Source: Herpetosiphon geysericola (GTDB taxonomy: Bacteria; Chloroflexota; Chloroflexia; Chloroflexales; Herpetosiphonaceae). From it: a stretch of 64,000 nucleotides of DNA. The stretch is from the NCBI RefSeq assembly GCF_001306135.1, contig NZ_LGKP01000032.1, forward strand, positions 1 to 64,000. Reading direction: 5' to 3'. The notes beneath the pieces are model-generated. The model made no database searches. It was given only the letters and a program-made list of their open reading frames with translations, and was not told the origin of the DNA. Shown in pieces: positions 7,120-16,212 of the stretch (position 1 is the first letter of the stretch; each line of letters starts with the position of its first letter). Both the position numbers and the translations under genes were made by a program.

Positions 7120-8442
7120 TTACTTGACGCGCTCCAAAATTGCGCGCATCCGTGGGATACATTGCTCGACATCGGCGATTGAAACCGCGCCAACCGAGAG
7201 CCGCATCCAGCCAGTTTCTTGGCGCAGGCCAAAGGCTTGGAATGGCACCAAGGCCACGCCTGCTTGCTCCAGCAAAATATCGCCAATTTGGGCGTTGCTG
7301 GTAATTGGCACGCCATCAAGGCTCTTGCCAACCAAATCGAATTGAGTTGAAAGATAAATTGCGCCTTGCGGGGCAATTGCATCAACTGGCAAGCCAGCAG
7401 CCTTCATTTCTTGCACTGCGTTGTAAATCAAATTCAGGCGGGCGCGAACTTCGTTATGCATATTGGCATAAAAATCGTCGAGCACTTCGACTGAATTCAA
7501 AATATGCGCCGTGGCTTCTTGCTCTGGGTGGGGTGCCCATGCGCCAACGTGATTCAAGAACGCTTTGATGCGATCGGTGATGTGGGGTGGTGCTACAACC
7601 CAGCCAACCCGCAAGCCGGTCGCTGCCCACGATTTAGAAATCCCATCAATGAAAATCGTGTAGGCAGCCATTTCGGGCATTACTTCGATTGGCGTAACGT
7701 GGCGAATATCACCAAGCTGCAATTCCCAATAAATTTGATCGTAAACCAAATAGAGCAAACGTAACCCAAGCTCTTTGCGGCGAGTATTTTCATTCACGAT
7801 CAATTCGCTGATTTTGCGCAATTCCTCTGGCGAGATCATCGTGCCAGCTGGATTGAGCGGCGAGTTAATCGAGATCAAGCGCGCTTCTTGGATGAATGGC
7901 TCAAGCAAGGCAGCGGTCGGCAAAAAGCCGTCTTCTGGGCGGGTTGGAACCTCAATCGCCTTTGCGCCACACAAATAGGCATAGTGATTGTTGTTCCACG
8001 ATGGCACTGGGTAAATCACCGTTTCACCTGGATCGATCAAAACGCCATAGGCGGCGTAGAGGCCAGGCCGCGCGCCAGAGATGATCTGAATGCTTTCCAA
8101 GGGATAGCGCAGACCCAAACGCTTTTCGTAGTGGGCAAGCACTGCTTTGCGCAATGCCAACACTCCTTCGGCGGGCGGGTAATTGGTGCGGCCAGCGCTA
8201 TACGATTCAATCGCTGCATCGCGCAACGCTTCAGGAATAGGAAACTGTGAAGGCGCAAAATCACCGACGGTGAAATTACAGACTGTGCGGCCTTGGGCTT
8301 GCAACGTGCGGACATTACCGGCAATTCGCAAAATTTCAGAACCAACCATGCCACGCGCCATTGCGGAGATCGATTGGCTGCTCAGTTCAGTTGATGTTGG
8401 CTCGAAATATTCAGCAGCATCAACCGTTTCAATCAGTGTCAT
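7120..8442 (-). CDS. Class I/II pyridoxal-phosphate aminotransferase
   Basis: A 440-aa fold-type I aminotransferase of the aspartate-aminotransferase group. The PLP lysine is in ISKSWAATGLRVGW (K270), the substrate-binding arginine is in GWMRLSVG near the C-terminus, and the NSPLNPAGT motif is near 195. The substrate is not clear from sequence. SD GAGGAG lies 8 nt before the ATG. It is first in a two-gene unit with the histidine phosphatase. The 60-residue N-terminal part before the large domain is slightly longer than usual for AspC-type enzymes. Confidence 0.9.
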   Translation of the reverse strand: MTLIETVDAAEYFEPTSTELSSQSISAMARGMVGSEILRIAGNVRTLQAQGRTVCNFTVGDFAPSQFPIPEALRDAAIESYSAGRTNYPPAEGVLALRKAVLAHYEKRLGLRYPLESIQIISGARPGLYAAYGVLIDPGETVIYPVPSWNNNHYAYLCGAKAIEVPTRPEDGFLPTAALLEPFIQEARLISINSPLNPAGTMISPEELRKISELIVNENTRRKELGLRLLYLVYDQIYWELQLGDIRHVTPIEVMPEMAAYTIFIDGISKSWAATGLRVGWVVAPPHITDRIKAFLNHVGAWAPHPEQEATAHILNSVEVLDDFYANMHNEVRARLNLIYNAVQEMKAAGLPVDAIAPQGAIYLSTQFDLVGKSLDGVPITSNAQIGDILLEQAGVALVPFQAFGLRQETGWMRLSVGAVSIADVEQCIPRMRAILERVK

Positions 8443-8570
8443 TGCTACACTCCTCGATGTTTGGGAGGAACAGTTTGGCTTGCGGGACGATTTCGCGTCC
8501 CTAAGTATAGCAGATGTGCTACGGGTACAATCAGCGACAACTTTGTGAACGAATGTAGGACAAATCGGCG

Positions 8571-8810
8571 ATTAATCCACGAAGGGCACGAAGAACGCGA
8601 AGGCTATGTTTCGCCACGAATTCCACGAAGAATTGACTAATAGCCTCAAACCAAGAGCCATGCTTTCTCTGCGCCTCTGCGTTAAAGGTTTGATCCACGA
8701 AGGGCACGAAGAACGCGAAGGCTATGGTTCGCCACAGATTGCACAGATTTTTTAGGATTATGTTCTCTGTTCTATGCTCTATGTTCTTACTCCCTGACCT
8801 CTGACCCCTA
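8571..8810. repeat. Modular repeat tract A
   Basis: Spacer filled with imperfect short direct repeats: CACGAAGggCACGAAGaaCGCGAAG (twice), GCCACGAATTCCACGAA, CTCTGCGCCTCTGCGTTAAA, GCCACAGATTGCACAGATT, TATGCTCTATGTTCTTA and CCTGACCTCTGACCCC. On the - strand the tract starts at the stop codon of the methyltransferase gene at 8808-8810. No coding capacity is seen; apparent reading frames are runs through repeats. Confidence 0.9.
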
Positions 8811-9704
8811 TTTATACCGATCGTAATATTTGGCCCGATAGGGCGAGCGCAACAGTTCCAAACCATCTTTGAGCCGAAAACTGATTTTTCGCAAGCCCAT
8901 TTTGAGGCTAGTTGGTAAGCGGCGACGAACTGGCGTGGTGAGCCGACTAGCCAATGATGGTCGGCGGGCGCCAGTGCCAGCCTGCCAAACACTCACATAA
9001 TCGCTTTGTTGCACTTTGAGGCGTTCGATTGGCGTGGCGCTAATTCGTTTGGCTTGAACCAATAAAAAGGCTGGACGGCGATTTTGCAACGTAACCCGCC
9101 CGCCAACTGCCTTGGGGTCGTGCACCCGATACCACGGCGCATGCGGATACATCTCGAAAACATACATTTTTTCCAGCTGATAGCCATTGTCGGGCGTCAA
9201 AATGCGCCAAAATAACTCTGGCGAAAATTGATAAAAGCCATGGCCAGCCATATTGTTGCACGGCGTAATCGCCAGAAAATGGCCACCTTCAGCAACCATG
9301 TTTAAGCTATTTTGTAGCGCGATTGGCAAATTGAAGATATGTTCAAGCGTGCCACCATCAATCACACAGCTAAATCGGCCATGCAACTCAGTGGGAATTG
9401 GCTGATTCAGATCGTGCAATATCGTTGCTGATTCATAATCGGAAAAATCGATTGAATCGGCGCTGCTGGCTCCAAGGTAATGGAGCAGCGGCTCGGCAAA
9501 AAGTGGCTCGCCATCAACAGCATCGCGGGTGAGGGTTTGGGCCACAATCGGTGGTAAGGTCTCACCTACTTCGGCAAAAACTTGTTGTAAATCGTACACC
9601 CCAAGGTGCATTCCCTGACGGCCTAGGGTTAAACTCTGTTTAAACTGGACACCAGTACTTCGGGCTTCCAAAAGGAAGCGAATAGTATTAGTTTCAAATC
9701 CCAT
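8808..9704 (-). CDS. Methyltransferase-like protein
   Basis: 298 aa. A central segment IDGGTLEHIFNLP followed by ALQNSLNMVAEGGHFLAITP and NNMAGHGFYQFSPELFWR (about 130-185) resembles the second half of a class I SAM methyltransferase fold found in cell-surface sugar methyltransferases. The classic glycine-rich SAM loop is not evident, so catalytic function is unproven. The basic C-terminal 60 residues are rich in Arg/Lys. I chose the ATG at 9704 behind GGAG because the 15 codons upstream lack a ribosome site. It is divergent from the cupin gene at 9768. Confidence 0.55.
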   Translation of the reverse strand: MGFETNTIRFLLEARSTGVQFKQSLTLGRQGMHLGVYDLQQVFAEVGETLPPIVAQTLTRDAVDGEPLFAEPLLHYLGASSADSIDFSDYESATILHDLNQPIPTELHGRFSCVIDGGTLEHIFNLPIALQNSLNMVAEGGHFLAITPCNNMAGHGFYQFSPELFWRILTPDNGYQLEKMYVFEMYPHAPWYRVHDPKAVGGRVTLQNRRPAFLLVQAKRISATPIERLKVQQSDYVSVWQAGTGARRPSLASRLTTPVRRRLPTSLKMGLRKISFRLKDGLELLRSPYRAKYYDRYK

Positions 9705-9767
9705 AAAAGCTCCATAGTCAGGGCGAAAACCATCGCCTATAATGACCATAATCAGCGGAGGTTGCCT

Positions 9768-10220
9768 ATGTCACAGCTTGCCGATCATACCATGCTCTTG
9801 GAATGTCCGATCGCAAACGCCCCGCATAGCCAGGTTGCGGTCAAGCTCACTGGCTCGGATACCGATGGCGCGTTTTCCTTAGTTGAATATACTAGCTTGC
9901 CTGGAACCGATGTTATGCAGCATATGCATACCCGCGAAGATAAAACCTTTATTATTCAAGCTGGAGTTTTTGAGTTTTTGATCAATGGCGAGACGATTAT
10001 TGCCAAGGCTGGGGCTACGATTGATCTGCCGATGGGCGTGCGACATGGCTTTCGCACCCTTGGAACCAGTCCCTGTGTTGCATTAATAGTTGCAGCTCCT
10101 GCTGGTTTCGAATACTATTTCCATGATTTCAGCGATGCCATTCAACAATTTGGTTTGCCACTGCCTGCTGCCGCCTTAGCGCAGTTGAATCAGGCGTATG
10201 GGATTATTTTTGAAGAATAA
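9768..10220 (+). CDS. Cupin-domain protein
   Basis: 150 aa with a single cupin fold. Motif 1 is in MQHMHTREDKTFIIQAGVFEFLING (metal ligands H-x-H...E), motif 2 in GATIDLPMGVRHGFR. The role is unknown; many such proteins bind small molecules or act as dioxygenase-like enzymes. The ATG at 9768 is preferred over the TTG at 9762 because GGAGG stands 6 nt before it. It lies 12 bp ahead of the NlpC/P60 gene, so the two may be cotranscribed. Confidence 0.8.
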   Translation: MSQLADHTMLLECPIANAPHSQVAVKLTGSDTDGAFSLVEYTSLPGTDVMQHMHTREDKTFIIQAGVFEFLINGETIIAKAGATIDLPMGVRHGFRTLGTSPCVALIVAAPAGFEYYFHDFSDAIQQFGLPLPAAALAQLNQAYGIIFEE

Positions 10221-10232
10221 GGATTCATCACT

Positions 10233-11405
10233 ATGCCCCGATTGCCAATCCTAGCGCGGGATCGGCGGCGATTGCAGATCGCTGGCTGGTTGCTTGGCGC
10301 TGGGTTAACTGTGCCTTTGCTGCTGTGGTGGACGTTTCCCGCAACCTCGCTCGCCCCAATTCCGCCAACTGCAACGCCGCAAATCGTTCGGGTTGGTGCC
10401 ACCCTCGATGAGCCGATTCCTGCCGATTGGCAAGCGCCGGTGTTGAATCCTGAACTCGAAGCCCAAGCTTTGGCTATTCCCGAAACCTTACCCTTAACCA
10501 GCAGTTTGTTGGCCGCGCCAATTTCTGCTGATACGGTGTTTACCACCACGATTGCAGGCTTGGTTGCAAGTGATGAATTGAATTTGCGCGATGGCCCAAG
10601 CGTTGATTATTTGCCCATGGCGATTTTGCCCAACACCACGCCGCTAACCGTGGTTGGCCGCTTTGAGGGCTGGCTGCAAGTGGTCACACCGCAACGGGCT
10701 TTGGGCTGGGTTGATGATAATTATGTGGCTTTGGCTAGCTCGGTGCAAGCGTTGCCCCAAATTGCTGAGCACGCCGACCCAAATCCGGCTTTATTGGCTG
10801 AACTAAATGTTGAACGAGCGAATGTGCGAGTCGCGCCCCAAACTGGCTCGGATATCATCACGACCTTGGGCTCTGAGCAAGGCCAGGTTAATTTGCTGCA
10901 ACAACGTGCTGGCTGGTTTAATGTGCGTACCAACGATGGCACTGAGGGCTGGGTTTCAGCTGAGCTTTTACACGCAGATGACTATATTTTACGCCGCGTG
11001 CCAACCTTGAGTGCCTCGCCCAACGCGCTTGAGGCAGTGCGTTTGGCCAGCAAATACGTTGGCTATCCCTATGTTTGGGGTGGCGAAACTCCGCGCGGCG
11101 GCTTCGATTGCTCAGGCTTGGTGTTGTATGTTTATGGCAAATTGGGCATTGATATGCCGCACAGCGCCGCTGAACAATGGACTGGTGGCTATGGCCAAAA
11201 AATTACTAGCCAACGCGATTTAGTGCCCGGCGATATTGTCTTTTTCAAAAATACCTATAAAAAAGGCGTGAGCCACGTCGGGATTTATGCTGGCAATGGC
11301 AACGTGATTCAGGCTCTCTCCGAAAATTTGGGCATTCGCGTTTCCGATTTATCGAATAGCTATTGGAATAGCCGCTTCGTGGGGGCAATTCGGCCTTTTC
11401 CCTAG
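10233..11405 (+). CDS. SH3-domain NlpC/P60 peptidoglycan endopeptidase
   Basis: A 390-aa cell-wall hydrolase that should cut peptide stems of peptidoglycan outside the membrane. There is an N-terminal signal anchor (about 15-36), two bacterial SH3 domains (about 105-170 and 188-247, with NLRDGPS and NVRVAPQTG starts) and a C-terminal NlpC/P60 domain (about 263-388). The catalytic Cys293 is in FDCSGL and His348 in VSHVGIYAG. The third triad position, usually His, is Gln360 (NVIQAL). Its last four bases CTAG are shared with the stop of the convergent STAS gene. Confidence 0.93.
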   Translation: MPRLPILARDRRRLQIAGWLLGAGLTVPLLLWWTFPATSLAPIPPTATPQIVRVGATLDEPIPADWQAPVLNPELEAQALAIPETLPLTSSLLAAPISADTVFTTTIAGLVASDELNLRDGPSVDYLPMAILPNTTPLTVVGRFEGWLQVVTPQRALGWVDDNYVALASSVQALPQIAEHADPNPALLAELNVERANVRVAPQTGSDIITTLGSEQGQVNLLQQRAGWFNVRTNDGTEGWVSAELLHADDYILRRVPTLSASPNALEAVRLASKYVGYPYVWGGETPRGGFDCSGLVLYVYGKLGIDMPHSAAEQWTGGYGQKITSQRDLVPGDIVFFKNTYKKGVSHVGIYAGNGNVIQALSENLGIRVSDLSNSYWNSRFVGAIRPFP

Positions 11406-12487
11406 TTCATGGCCGATTGCAAATCGCGGTAGATTGCTACATGCTCAAACACAATCCCCAAGTTGACCAAGGCTTGGGCCACTTCAGGCCGCACGCCAAT
11501 CAAGGCAACCTTGGCTCCTAGCAACTGCGCCGAATCAACCAAGCGCAATAAACCAGTTGCCACATCGTTATCAAACCACGAAAGCCCCGTCACATCGAGC
11601 AATAAGCGTTGAGCACGGCGCTGTTGAATTTCGCCCAATGCAATCACCTGCAAATCGCGCAAGCGTTCGTTATCAAGCGTCCCAACAATTGGCAACACCA
11701 GCGTATCGCCGCTGACTGGTAGCACTGGCACGCTGAGTTCGCGAATTGTTTGGCGTTGTTGCTCAATTTGGGCCACATAGGCTGCTTGTTCTTGATTCCG
11801 TTGTTGTAATTCGACAAGCGTGTGTTGCAATTGCTCTGTTCGCTGGCCAACTTGTTGCTCCAACGAAGCCCTTGATTCCTCCAGCGAATAATTAATTCGT
11901 TTGACCTCGCGCACGGTCAAATTCAAGCGTCGATGAAAACTAAATAATAACGAAATGATCATGGTCACAATCGGCGTTCCAGAGGTAATCATAATCAACA
12001 AGACATTAATTTTTGGGTAATTATATTGATCATTGAAAATAAAACCTAAGAAAGTTACAATGATAACCGAAATCCATGCCATAATGCTAATTTGTTTGAG
12101 ATGATGGCTATTGACAAATTGTACAGCAATAATCAACATCAAAAAAACATATAAAACACTCAGTGGCCATTCGATTGGGTTGAAAAAAGTAATGATCATT
12201 GGCAATACAGTACAACCAATAATCATCAGATAGATACTTTGCTTAATTTGATTACGTCGAGCAAAAAAGCGCCCAGCAATAAAAAATAAGCCTTGGACAA
12301 GCACTGCAAAGCCACTTAGGGGGATTTTTGATTGCATGATGAAATCTGATGCATCAGGGATGATCACGGTGAGCGTCACGCCAATCAATAACCCGACATA
12401 AATCGCGATGGCAGTTAATCCCAAATAACGGCCTAAACGCAGGTGATCAGGCTGTTGATCGGGATCAACGGTGCGAGTGCTTTGCAT
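11402..12487 (-). CDS. Membrane STAS-domain protein, RsbR-like
   Basis: 361 aa: about six hydrophobic helices in residues 20-205, a coiled coil (about 210-255, ending at EQQRQTIRELSVPVLPV), and a C-terminal STAS domain with the RsbR-type core LLLDVTGLSWFDNDVATGLL and LIGVRPEVAQALVNLGI. RsbR proteins are sensory subunits of stressosomes; here the sensor is membrane-embedded. No RsbS or RsbT gene is near. The domain is closely similar to that of the HAMP-STAS protein at 50121-51356. SD AAGGAA lies 8 nt before the ATG. Confidence 0.85.
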   Translation of the reverse strand: MQSTRTVDPDQQPDHLRLGRYLGLTAIAIYVGLLIGVTLTVIIPDASDFIMQSKIPLSGFAVLVQGLFFIAGRFFARRNQIKQSIYLMIIGCTVLPMIITFFNPIEWPLSVLYVFLMLIIAVQFVNSHHLKQISIMAWISVIIVTFLGFIFNDQYNYPKINVLLIMITSGTPIVTMIISLLFSFHRRLNLTVREVKRINYSLEESRASLEQQVGQRTEQLQHTLVELQQRNQEQAAYVAQIEQQRQTIRELSVPVLPVSGDTLVLPIVGTLDNERLRDLQVIALGEIQQRRAQRLLLDVTGLSWFDNDVATGLLRLVDSAQLLGAKVALIGVRPEVAQALVNLGIVFEHVAIYRDLQSAMN

Positions 12488-12551
12488 AGATTTAGTTCCT
12501 TTAGCAACACAGTAGTGCTATTGTATCAAATTTTGGCCACTTGCAGACATA

Positions 12552-12580
12552 ACAAAAAGGCAGCCAAGCTTGGCTGCCTT
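12552..12580 (-). terminator. Terminator after the 70-aa protein gene
   Basis: A perfect 24-bp palindrome (AAGGCAGCCAAG / CTTGGCTGCCTT) followed on the - strand by TTTTTG. It lies between the 70-aa gene and the STAS gene. Confidence 0.85.
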
Positions 12581-12604
12581 GCATTGATTAGGTAGTGACT
12601 GAAA

Positions 12605-12817
12605 TTATTCTTTGTTGCCAAATAGCCCGCCGAGCAAGCCCTTGGCTTTGTCGGCAACATCCATCACGTTTTCGCCAGTTAGGAAGCCTTCAACTTGACC
12701 ACGCAAACCTTCTGGCAATTTGTCACCCAAAAAGCCCTTGACTACTTCAACCGCCTTGTTGGCTTGTTCTTCGCTTAAGTTGGCCTTTTGGACGAGTTGG
12801 GCAATTAATTCTTTCAT
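12605..12817 (-). CDS. Small helical protein of unknown function
   Basis: 70 aa, predicted almost fully helical: an N-terminal amphipathic helix pair (ELIAQLVQKANLSEEQANKAVEVVKGFL), a central KLPEGLRGQVEGFLTGE and a glycine-rich end (KGLLGGLFGNKE). It resembles small stand-alone proteins seen in many bacteria whose role is not known. It has TAGGAG before the ATG and its own terminator, so it is expressed as a single-gene unit. Confidence 0.75.
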   Translation of the reverse strand: MKELIAQLVQKANLSEEQANKAVEVVKGFLGDKLPEGLRGQVEGFLTGENVMDVADKAKGLLGGLFGNKE

Positions 12818-12892
12818 TGGTCACTCCTACGCTGCAAAAATCCTAACACTCAGAGTGTAGGCTCAAAAGTTTACCTCAACGTTAACGAATGG

Positions 12893-14818
12893 TTAGAAAG
12901 CCTTGGCTTTGGCTCGCTCGCGGCCATAAACCAAAATATCGTCGAGAAAGCGCGAAGGATTGCGGCTGTTGCGCTGGCGTTTTTTGGCATGCGAAAGATA
13001 GAGTTGTTCGCCAGCCCGCGTCAAAGCGACATAACACAAACGGCGTTCTTCTTCCACCCCGCCTGCTTCAACCAACGAGCGTTCGTGGGGCAGCGTGCCT
13101 TCTTCTAAGCCCGCCACATAGACGATTGGCCATTCCAAGCCTTTGGCTCCATGAATTGTCAGCAGTTGTACCGCATCGCGCTCATCTTTGTCCTCGACAT
13201 TGGTCAGCAAGGCAATTTCTTGCAAAAATGCCGCAAGGTTGGTATGTTCGCCCGCAGCCACCCGCAACTCTTCCAAGTGGGCGAGGGCATCGCTGCGCTC
13301 AGGGTCGTTCCAATCCTTTTCGATCATGGCTTGGTAGCCGCTTTCTTGCAAGACGGTTTGCAGCAAGCCTTCTGGCGGGTAGGTTCCGCTGGCCAATTTG
13401 CGCCAACGATAGATTTTGCGTGCCCAATCGCTGACAGCTTGGCTCGCCCGATCGCTGAGTCCTTCCCAGGTCTCGCGCTTCAAAATCGCTTCGCCAAGCG
13501 GTAAGCCCAAGGCCGCAGCTTTGCTGGTGAGATGGGCAATTGTGTTGGCGCTAATGCCACGGGCTGGCACATTGATAATTCGATTCATGCTCAGGCTGTC
13601 GCTGGGATTAGCAATAATTCGCAAGAAGGCCAAGGCATCGCGAATCACCCGCCGATCGTAAAAGCCTGCTTGGCCTTTGAGCGAATAGGGAATCCGCGCT
13701 TGGCGTAAGGCGGTTTCCAGCCCTCGGCTCATATGCCGCGAGCGATAGAGAATTGCAATATCTTTGCTGCGGCGGCCTGTGCTGAGCAAACTGCCAATTG
13801 ATTTGGCGATAGCATCGGCCTCAGCACGATCGTCTGCTGCTTCATTGATCACCAAAGCTGGCACTGGTGGCGAACGGCGAGCCGCTTTCAAGGTGAGCGC
13901 TGGCACGGCCACCGAATGGCGCATCACAGCGTAGGCTGCATCAAGAATTTCTTGGCGCGAACGATAATTGGTCAGCAACTCAACAACCTGCGCTTCGGGA
14001 AAATCGCGGGTAAAGCGATTGATAATCGTGTAATCGGCGTTGCGAAAGCCATAGATCGATTGTTGGGCATCGCCAACCGCAAATAATGAGCGTGGACGCT
14101 TGCCAACAGGTCGCGAAAGCAACTCAAGCAAGGCATATTGCGCCGAATCGGTATCTTGATATTCGTCGACCAGCACATGCGCCCAGCGCGATTGAACTTC
14201 GTCGAGCACATCGTGATGCTCAAACAGCAGCTTATAGGTCATCACAATCATATCGTCGAAATCGACGGCATTCGAGCGCTCAAGTTGGCGTTGATACGTT
14301 CGATAAATCGCCGCCGCATACTGGCTCAGCGGATCGTTGGCCATCTGGCGGGCGAGAGTTGGCGGCTGCATACGGCTTTTGAAGCGTGAAATCAAATTCA
14401 GCACTTGCGGCGCTTCAAGATCATGCGGCATGCGCCCAGTGTAGCTATCCATAGCTTGTTGCACGAGTTGCAACTGCTCATCGCCAGCGTAGATTGTAAA
14501 ATTGGCGGTGTAATTGCGAATGCGCCCAGTAATATGCTGGCGTAACAATTTGCCACAGATGGCGTGAAAAGTTCCGGCGGTGAGGCCACGGCTGCGCTTG
14601 CCCAGCAAATCGCGCAAACGAGTGCGCAACTCACTAGCCGCTTTGTTGGTAAACGTCACCGAAACAATCGAATCGGAGCTTGCGCCCTGTTCGATCAGAT
14701 AGGCGATGCGGTAGGTGAGGACGCGGGTTTTACCGCTGCCTGCGCCAGCCTTGACCAAAACAGGCCCAAGCTGCGCCATAACCGCCGCCCGTTGTTCGCT
14801 GTTGAGAGTATCAAACAT
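12893..14818 (-). CDS. UvrD/PcrA-type ATP-dependent DNA helicase
   Basis: A superfamily 1A 3'-5' helicase of 641 aa. Motif I is AGAGSGKTRVLTYR (near residue 24), motif Ia FTNKAASELRTR, motif II VDEYQDTD, motif III GDAQQSIYGFRNAD, motif IV LTNYRSRQEI, motif V LLTIHGAKGLEWP and motif VI RLCYVALTRA. It is shorter than UvrD/PcrA (about 720 aa) and lacks their C-terminal extension. Such enzymes act in nucleotide-excision repair and removal of RecA or stalled polymerases. The ATG at 14818 is preferred; the six codons upstream lie in repeat sequence. Confidence 0.93.
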   Translation of the reverse strand: MFDTLNSEQRAAVMAQLGPVLVKAGAGSGKTRVLTYRIAYLIEQGASSDSIVSVTFTNKAASELRTRLRDLLGKRSRGLTAGTFHAICGKLLRQHITGRIRNYTANFTIYAGDEQLQLVQQAMDSYTGRMPHDLEAPQVLNLISRFKSRMQPPTLARQMANDPLSQYAAAIYRTYQRQLERSNAVDFDDMIVMTYKLLFEHHDVLDEVQSRWAHVLVDEYQDTDSAQYALLELLSRPVGKRPRSLFAVGDAQQSIYGFRNADYTIINRFTRDFPEAQVVELLTNYRSRQEILDAAYAVMRHSVAVPALTLKAARRSPPVPALVINEAADDRAEADAIAKSIGSLLSTGRRSKDIAILYRSRHMSRGLETALRQARIPYSLKGQAGFYDRRVIRDALAFLRIIANPSDSLSMNRIINVPARGISANTIAHLTSKAAALGLPLGEAILKRETWEGLSDRASQAVSDWARKIYRWRKLASGTYPPEGLLQTVLQESGYQAMIEKDWNDPERSDALAHLEELRVAAGEHTNLAAFLQEIALLTNVEDKDERDAVQLLTIHGAKGLEWPIVYVAGLEEGTLPHERSLVEAGGVEEERRLCYVALTRAGEQLYLSHAKKRQRNSRNPSRFLDDILVYGRERAKAKAF

Positions 14819-14829
14819 AGTTTTTTCGG

Positions 14830-14972
14830 AAGGCAAAAATCAGAAGTCAAAAGTCAGAAGAGTACATAACATTGATCAACTCTGAAGATTGCTAGTATTT
14901 AATCAAACGCTATCAAAAAATAAGGCAAAAATCAAAGGTACAGCATTCTGCCCTTTGACTTTTGCCTTTTGA
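14830..14972. repeat. Modular repeat tract B
   Basis: Short AAGTCAAAAGTCAGAAG-type repeats at one side and TTTGACTTTTGCCTTTTGACTTAG at the other enclose an AT-rich core without coding capacity. On the - strand the tract starts right at the TAA stop of the SAM hydrolase gene (14974). Confidence 0.75.
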
Positions 14973-14973
14973 C

Positions 14974-15792
14974 TTAGCTTACAAAGCGAATGCGGAGGCT
15001 ATCGCCGATGCCAACGCCGAGCATGCGGGCTGCATTGCCGTTGCGCACCGCCAATTCGAGCCGTTCGCTGGAGCCAAAGAGCGCCATCACCATGCCCCAC
15101 TCGCTATCGGCGTAAGTGCGGCAAATTCGGCCAATTCGCTGATCGAGAATGCCGATTTCGACTTGCTCGATGCTGCCATGCTGGGCAATAAAATCGCGGG
15201 TGATGTTAGTAATACAATTACCAAAATTATCAACGTGGATGATTCGGCCTTCCCATGCATCATCAAGGCGATGGCGTGGCTCGGCTAGCGGCAACTCGAC
15301 CAATTCAGCCAATGGGTTGCCAAGTTCTTCAGCTTTCACGCCTTTGGAAAGATGGGCCGCAACTGGGGCGAAAATATCGCGGCCATGGAAGGTTGCGCTC
15401 ACGTTAGGCAACCACCAGCGCGTATCGCTCAGTTCGATCAACTGCAATTGCTCGCGGCCAAATTCTGCCACAAGGTCTTTCCACACATATGAAAGTACTC
15501 CGTTATCGGGAGCCACAAAGGCCCAGCGTGGCGAACATAACGCCACGGCCTTGCGATCGCCGCCCACCCCTGGATCAACAATTACCAAATGGACAGTGCC
15601 ATCGGGAAAATAACGATAGCCTGTGTGCAATAAATAGGCTGCTTGGGCAATCCGCTGCGCATCAATTTCATGGGTTACATCGATTAAAGTTGCCTGCGGA
15701 TTAACCGAGAGAATCACTCCTTTAAGCACAGCGCTATACGCATCAACACTGCCAAAATCGGTAGTTAGGGTCAAGATTCCATTCGGTTGCAT
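14974..15792 (-). CDS. SAM hydroxide adenosyltransferase (DUF62 / SAM hydrolase)
   Basis: 272 aa of the fluorinase/DUF62 family that splits S-adenosylmethionine to adenosine and methionine with hydroxide. Visible motifs are TTDFGSVDAYSAVLKGVI (residues about 8-25), the conserved Asp-Arg-His set (IDVTHEI near 38; VDPGVGGDR; TFHGRDIFAPVAAHL) and HVDNFGNCITNI. The ATG at 15792 has a close GGGAG; a TTG ten codons upstream is possible. It stands alone between two repeat tracts. Confidence 0.93.
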   Translation of the reverse strand: MQPNGILTLTTDFGSVDAYSAVLKGVILSVNPQATLIDVTHEIDAQRIAQAAYLLHTGYRYFPDGTVHLVIVDPGVGGDRKAVALCSPRWAFVAPDNGVLSYVWKDLVAEFGREQLQLIELSDTRWWLPNVSATFHGRDIFAPVAAHLSKGVKAEELGNPLAELVELPLAEPRHRLDDAWEGRIIHVDNFGNCITNITRDFIAQHGSIEQVEIGILDQRIGRICRTYADSEWGMVMALFGSSERLELAVRNGNAARMLGVGIGDSLRIRFVS

Positions 15793-15854
15793 AAACTCCC
15801 GCCAATAGTTTGCGTAGGTCAATTGTTGTTAACGCCGTTTAGTATACGAGAATG

Positions 15855-16160
15855 CGTAGCGAAAGGCAAAATAAAGGATGAAGGATGAGGGATGAGGGAT
15901 GAAGTGAAAGCTTGAAACCACGAAGCACGCGAAGATCGCGAAGGTTAAGTTTTTCGCCACGAATTGCCCGAATTGTACGAACAATATTCCGATAGCCGAT
16001 AGTCATACTTTTCTCTGCGCCGCTACGTTAAGCATTTGATCCACGAAGGACACGAAGGCTAGGTTTTTAGCCATAGATTATTTGGATTATTTTCCAATAG
16101 CCAATAGCCTGATACCTATGTGCTATGCTCTCTGTTCTATGTTCTCTCTAATGTGACTTT
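15855..16160. repeat. Modular repeat tract C
   Basis: Begins with GGATGAAGGATGAGGGATGAGGGATGAA, then CCACGAAGCACGCGAAGATCGCGAAGG, GCCACGAATTGCCCGAATTG, CGATAGCCGATAG, CTCTGCGCCGCTACGTTAAG, a second CACGAAGGACACGAAGG, AGCCATAGATTATTTGGATTA, and TATGCTCTCTGTTCTATGTTCTCT. It fills the divergent spacer between the SAM hydrolase and murT. No promoter stands out in it. Confidence 0.88.
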
Positions 16161-16212
16161 TATGCTATCCTACTCTCCAGAAAGTATGGGCTGGTTGTGA
16201 CTGAGGATAATC

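Noticed and set aside
8571-8810. CRISPR array
   Set aside because: The repeat units are 6-11 bp, imperfect and contiguous; there are no regular spacers and no cas genes in the window.
8531-8992. A 153-codon frame on the - strand
   Set aside because: Runs through repeat tract A and overlaps the methyltransferase gene in another frame.
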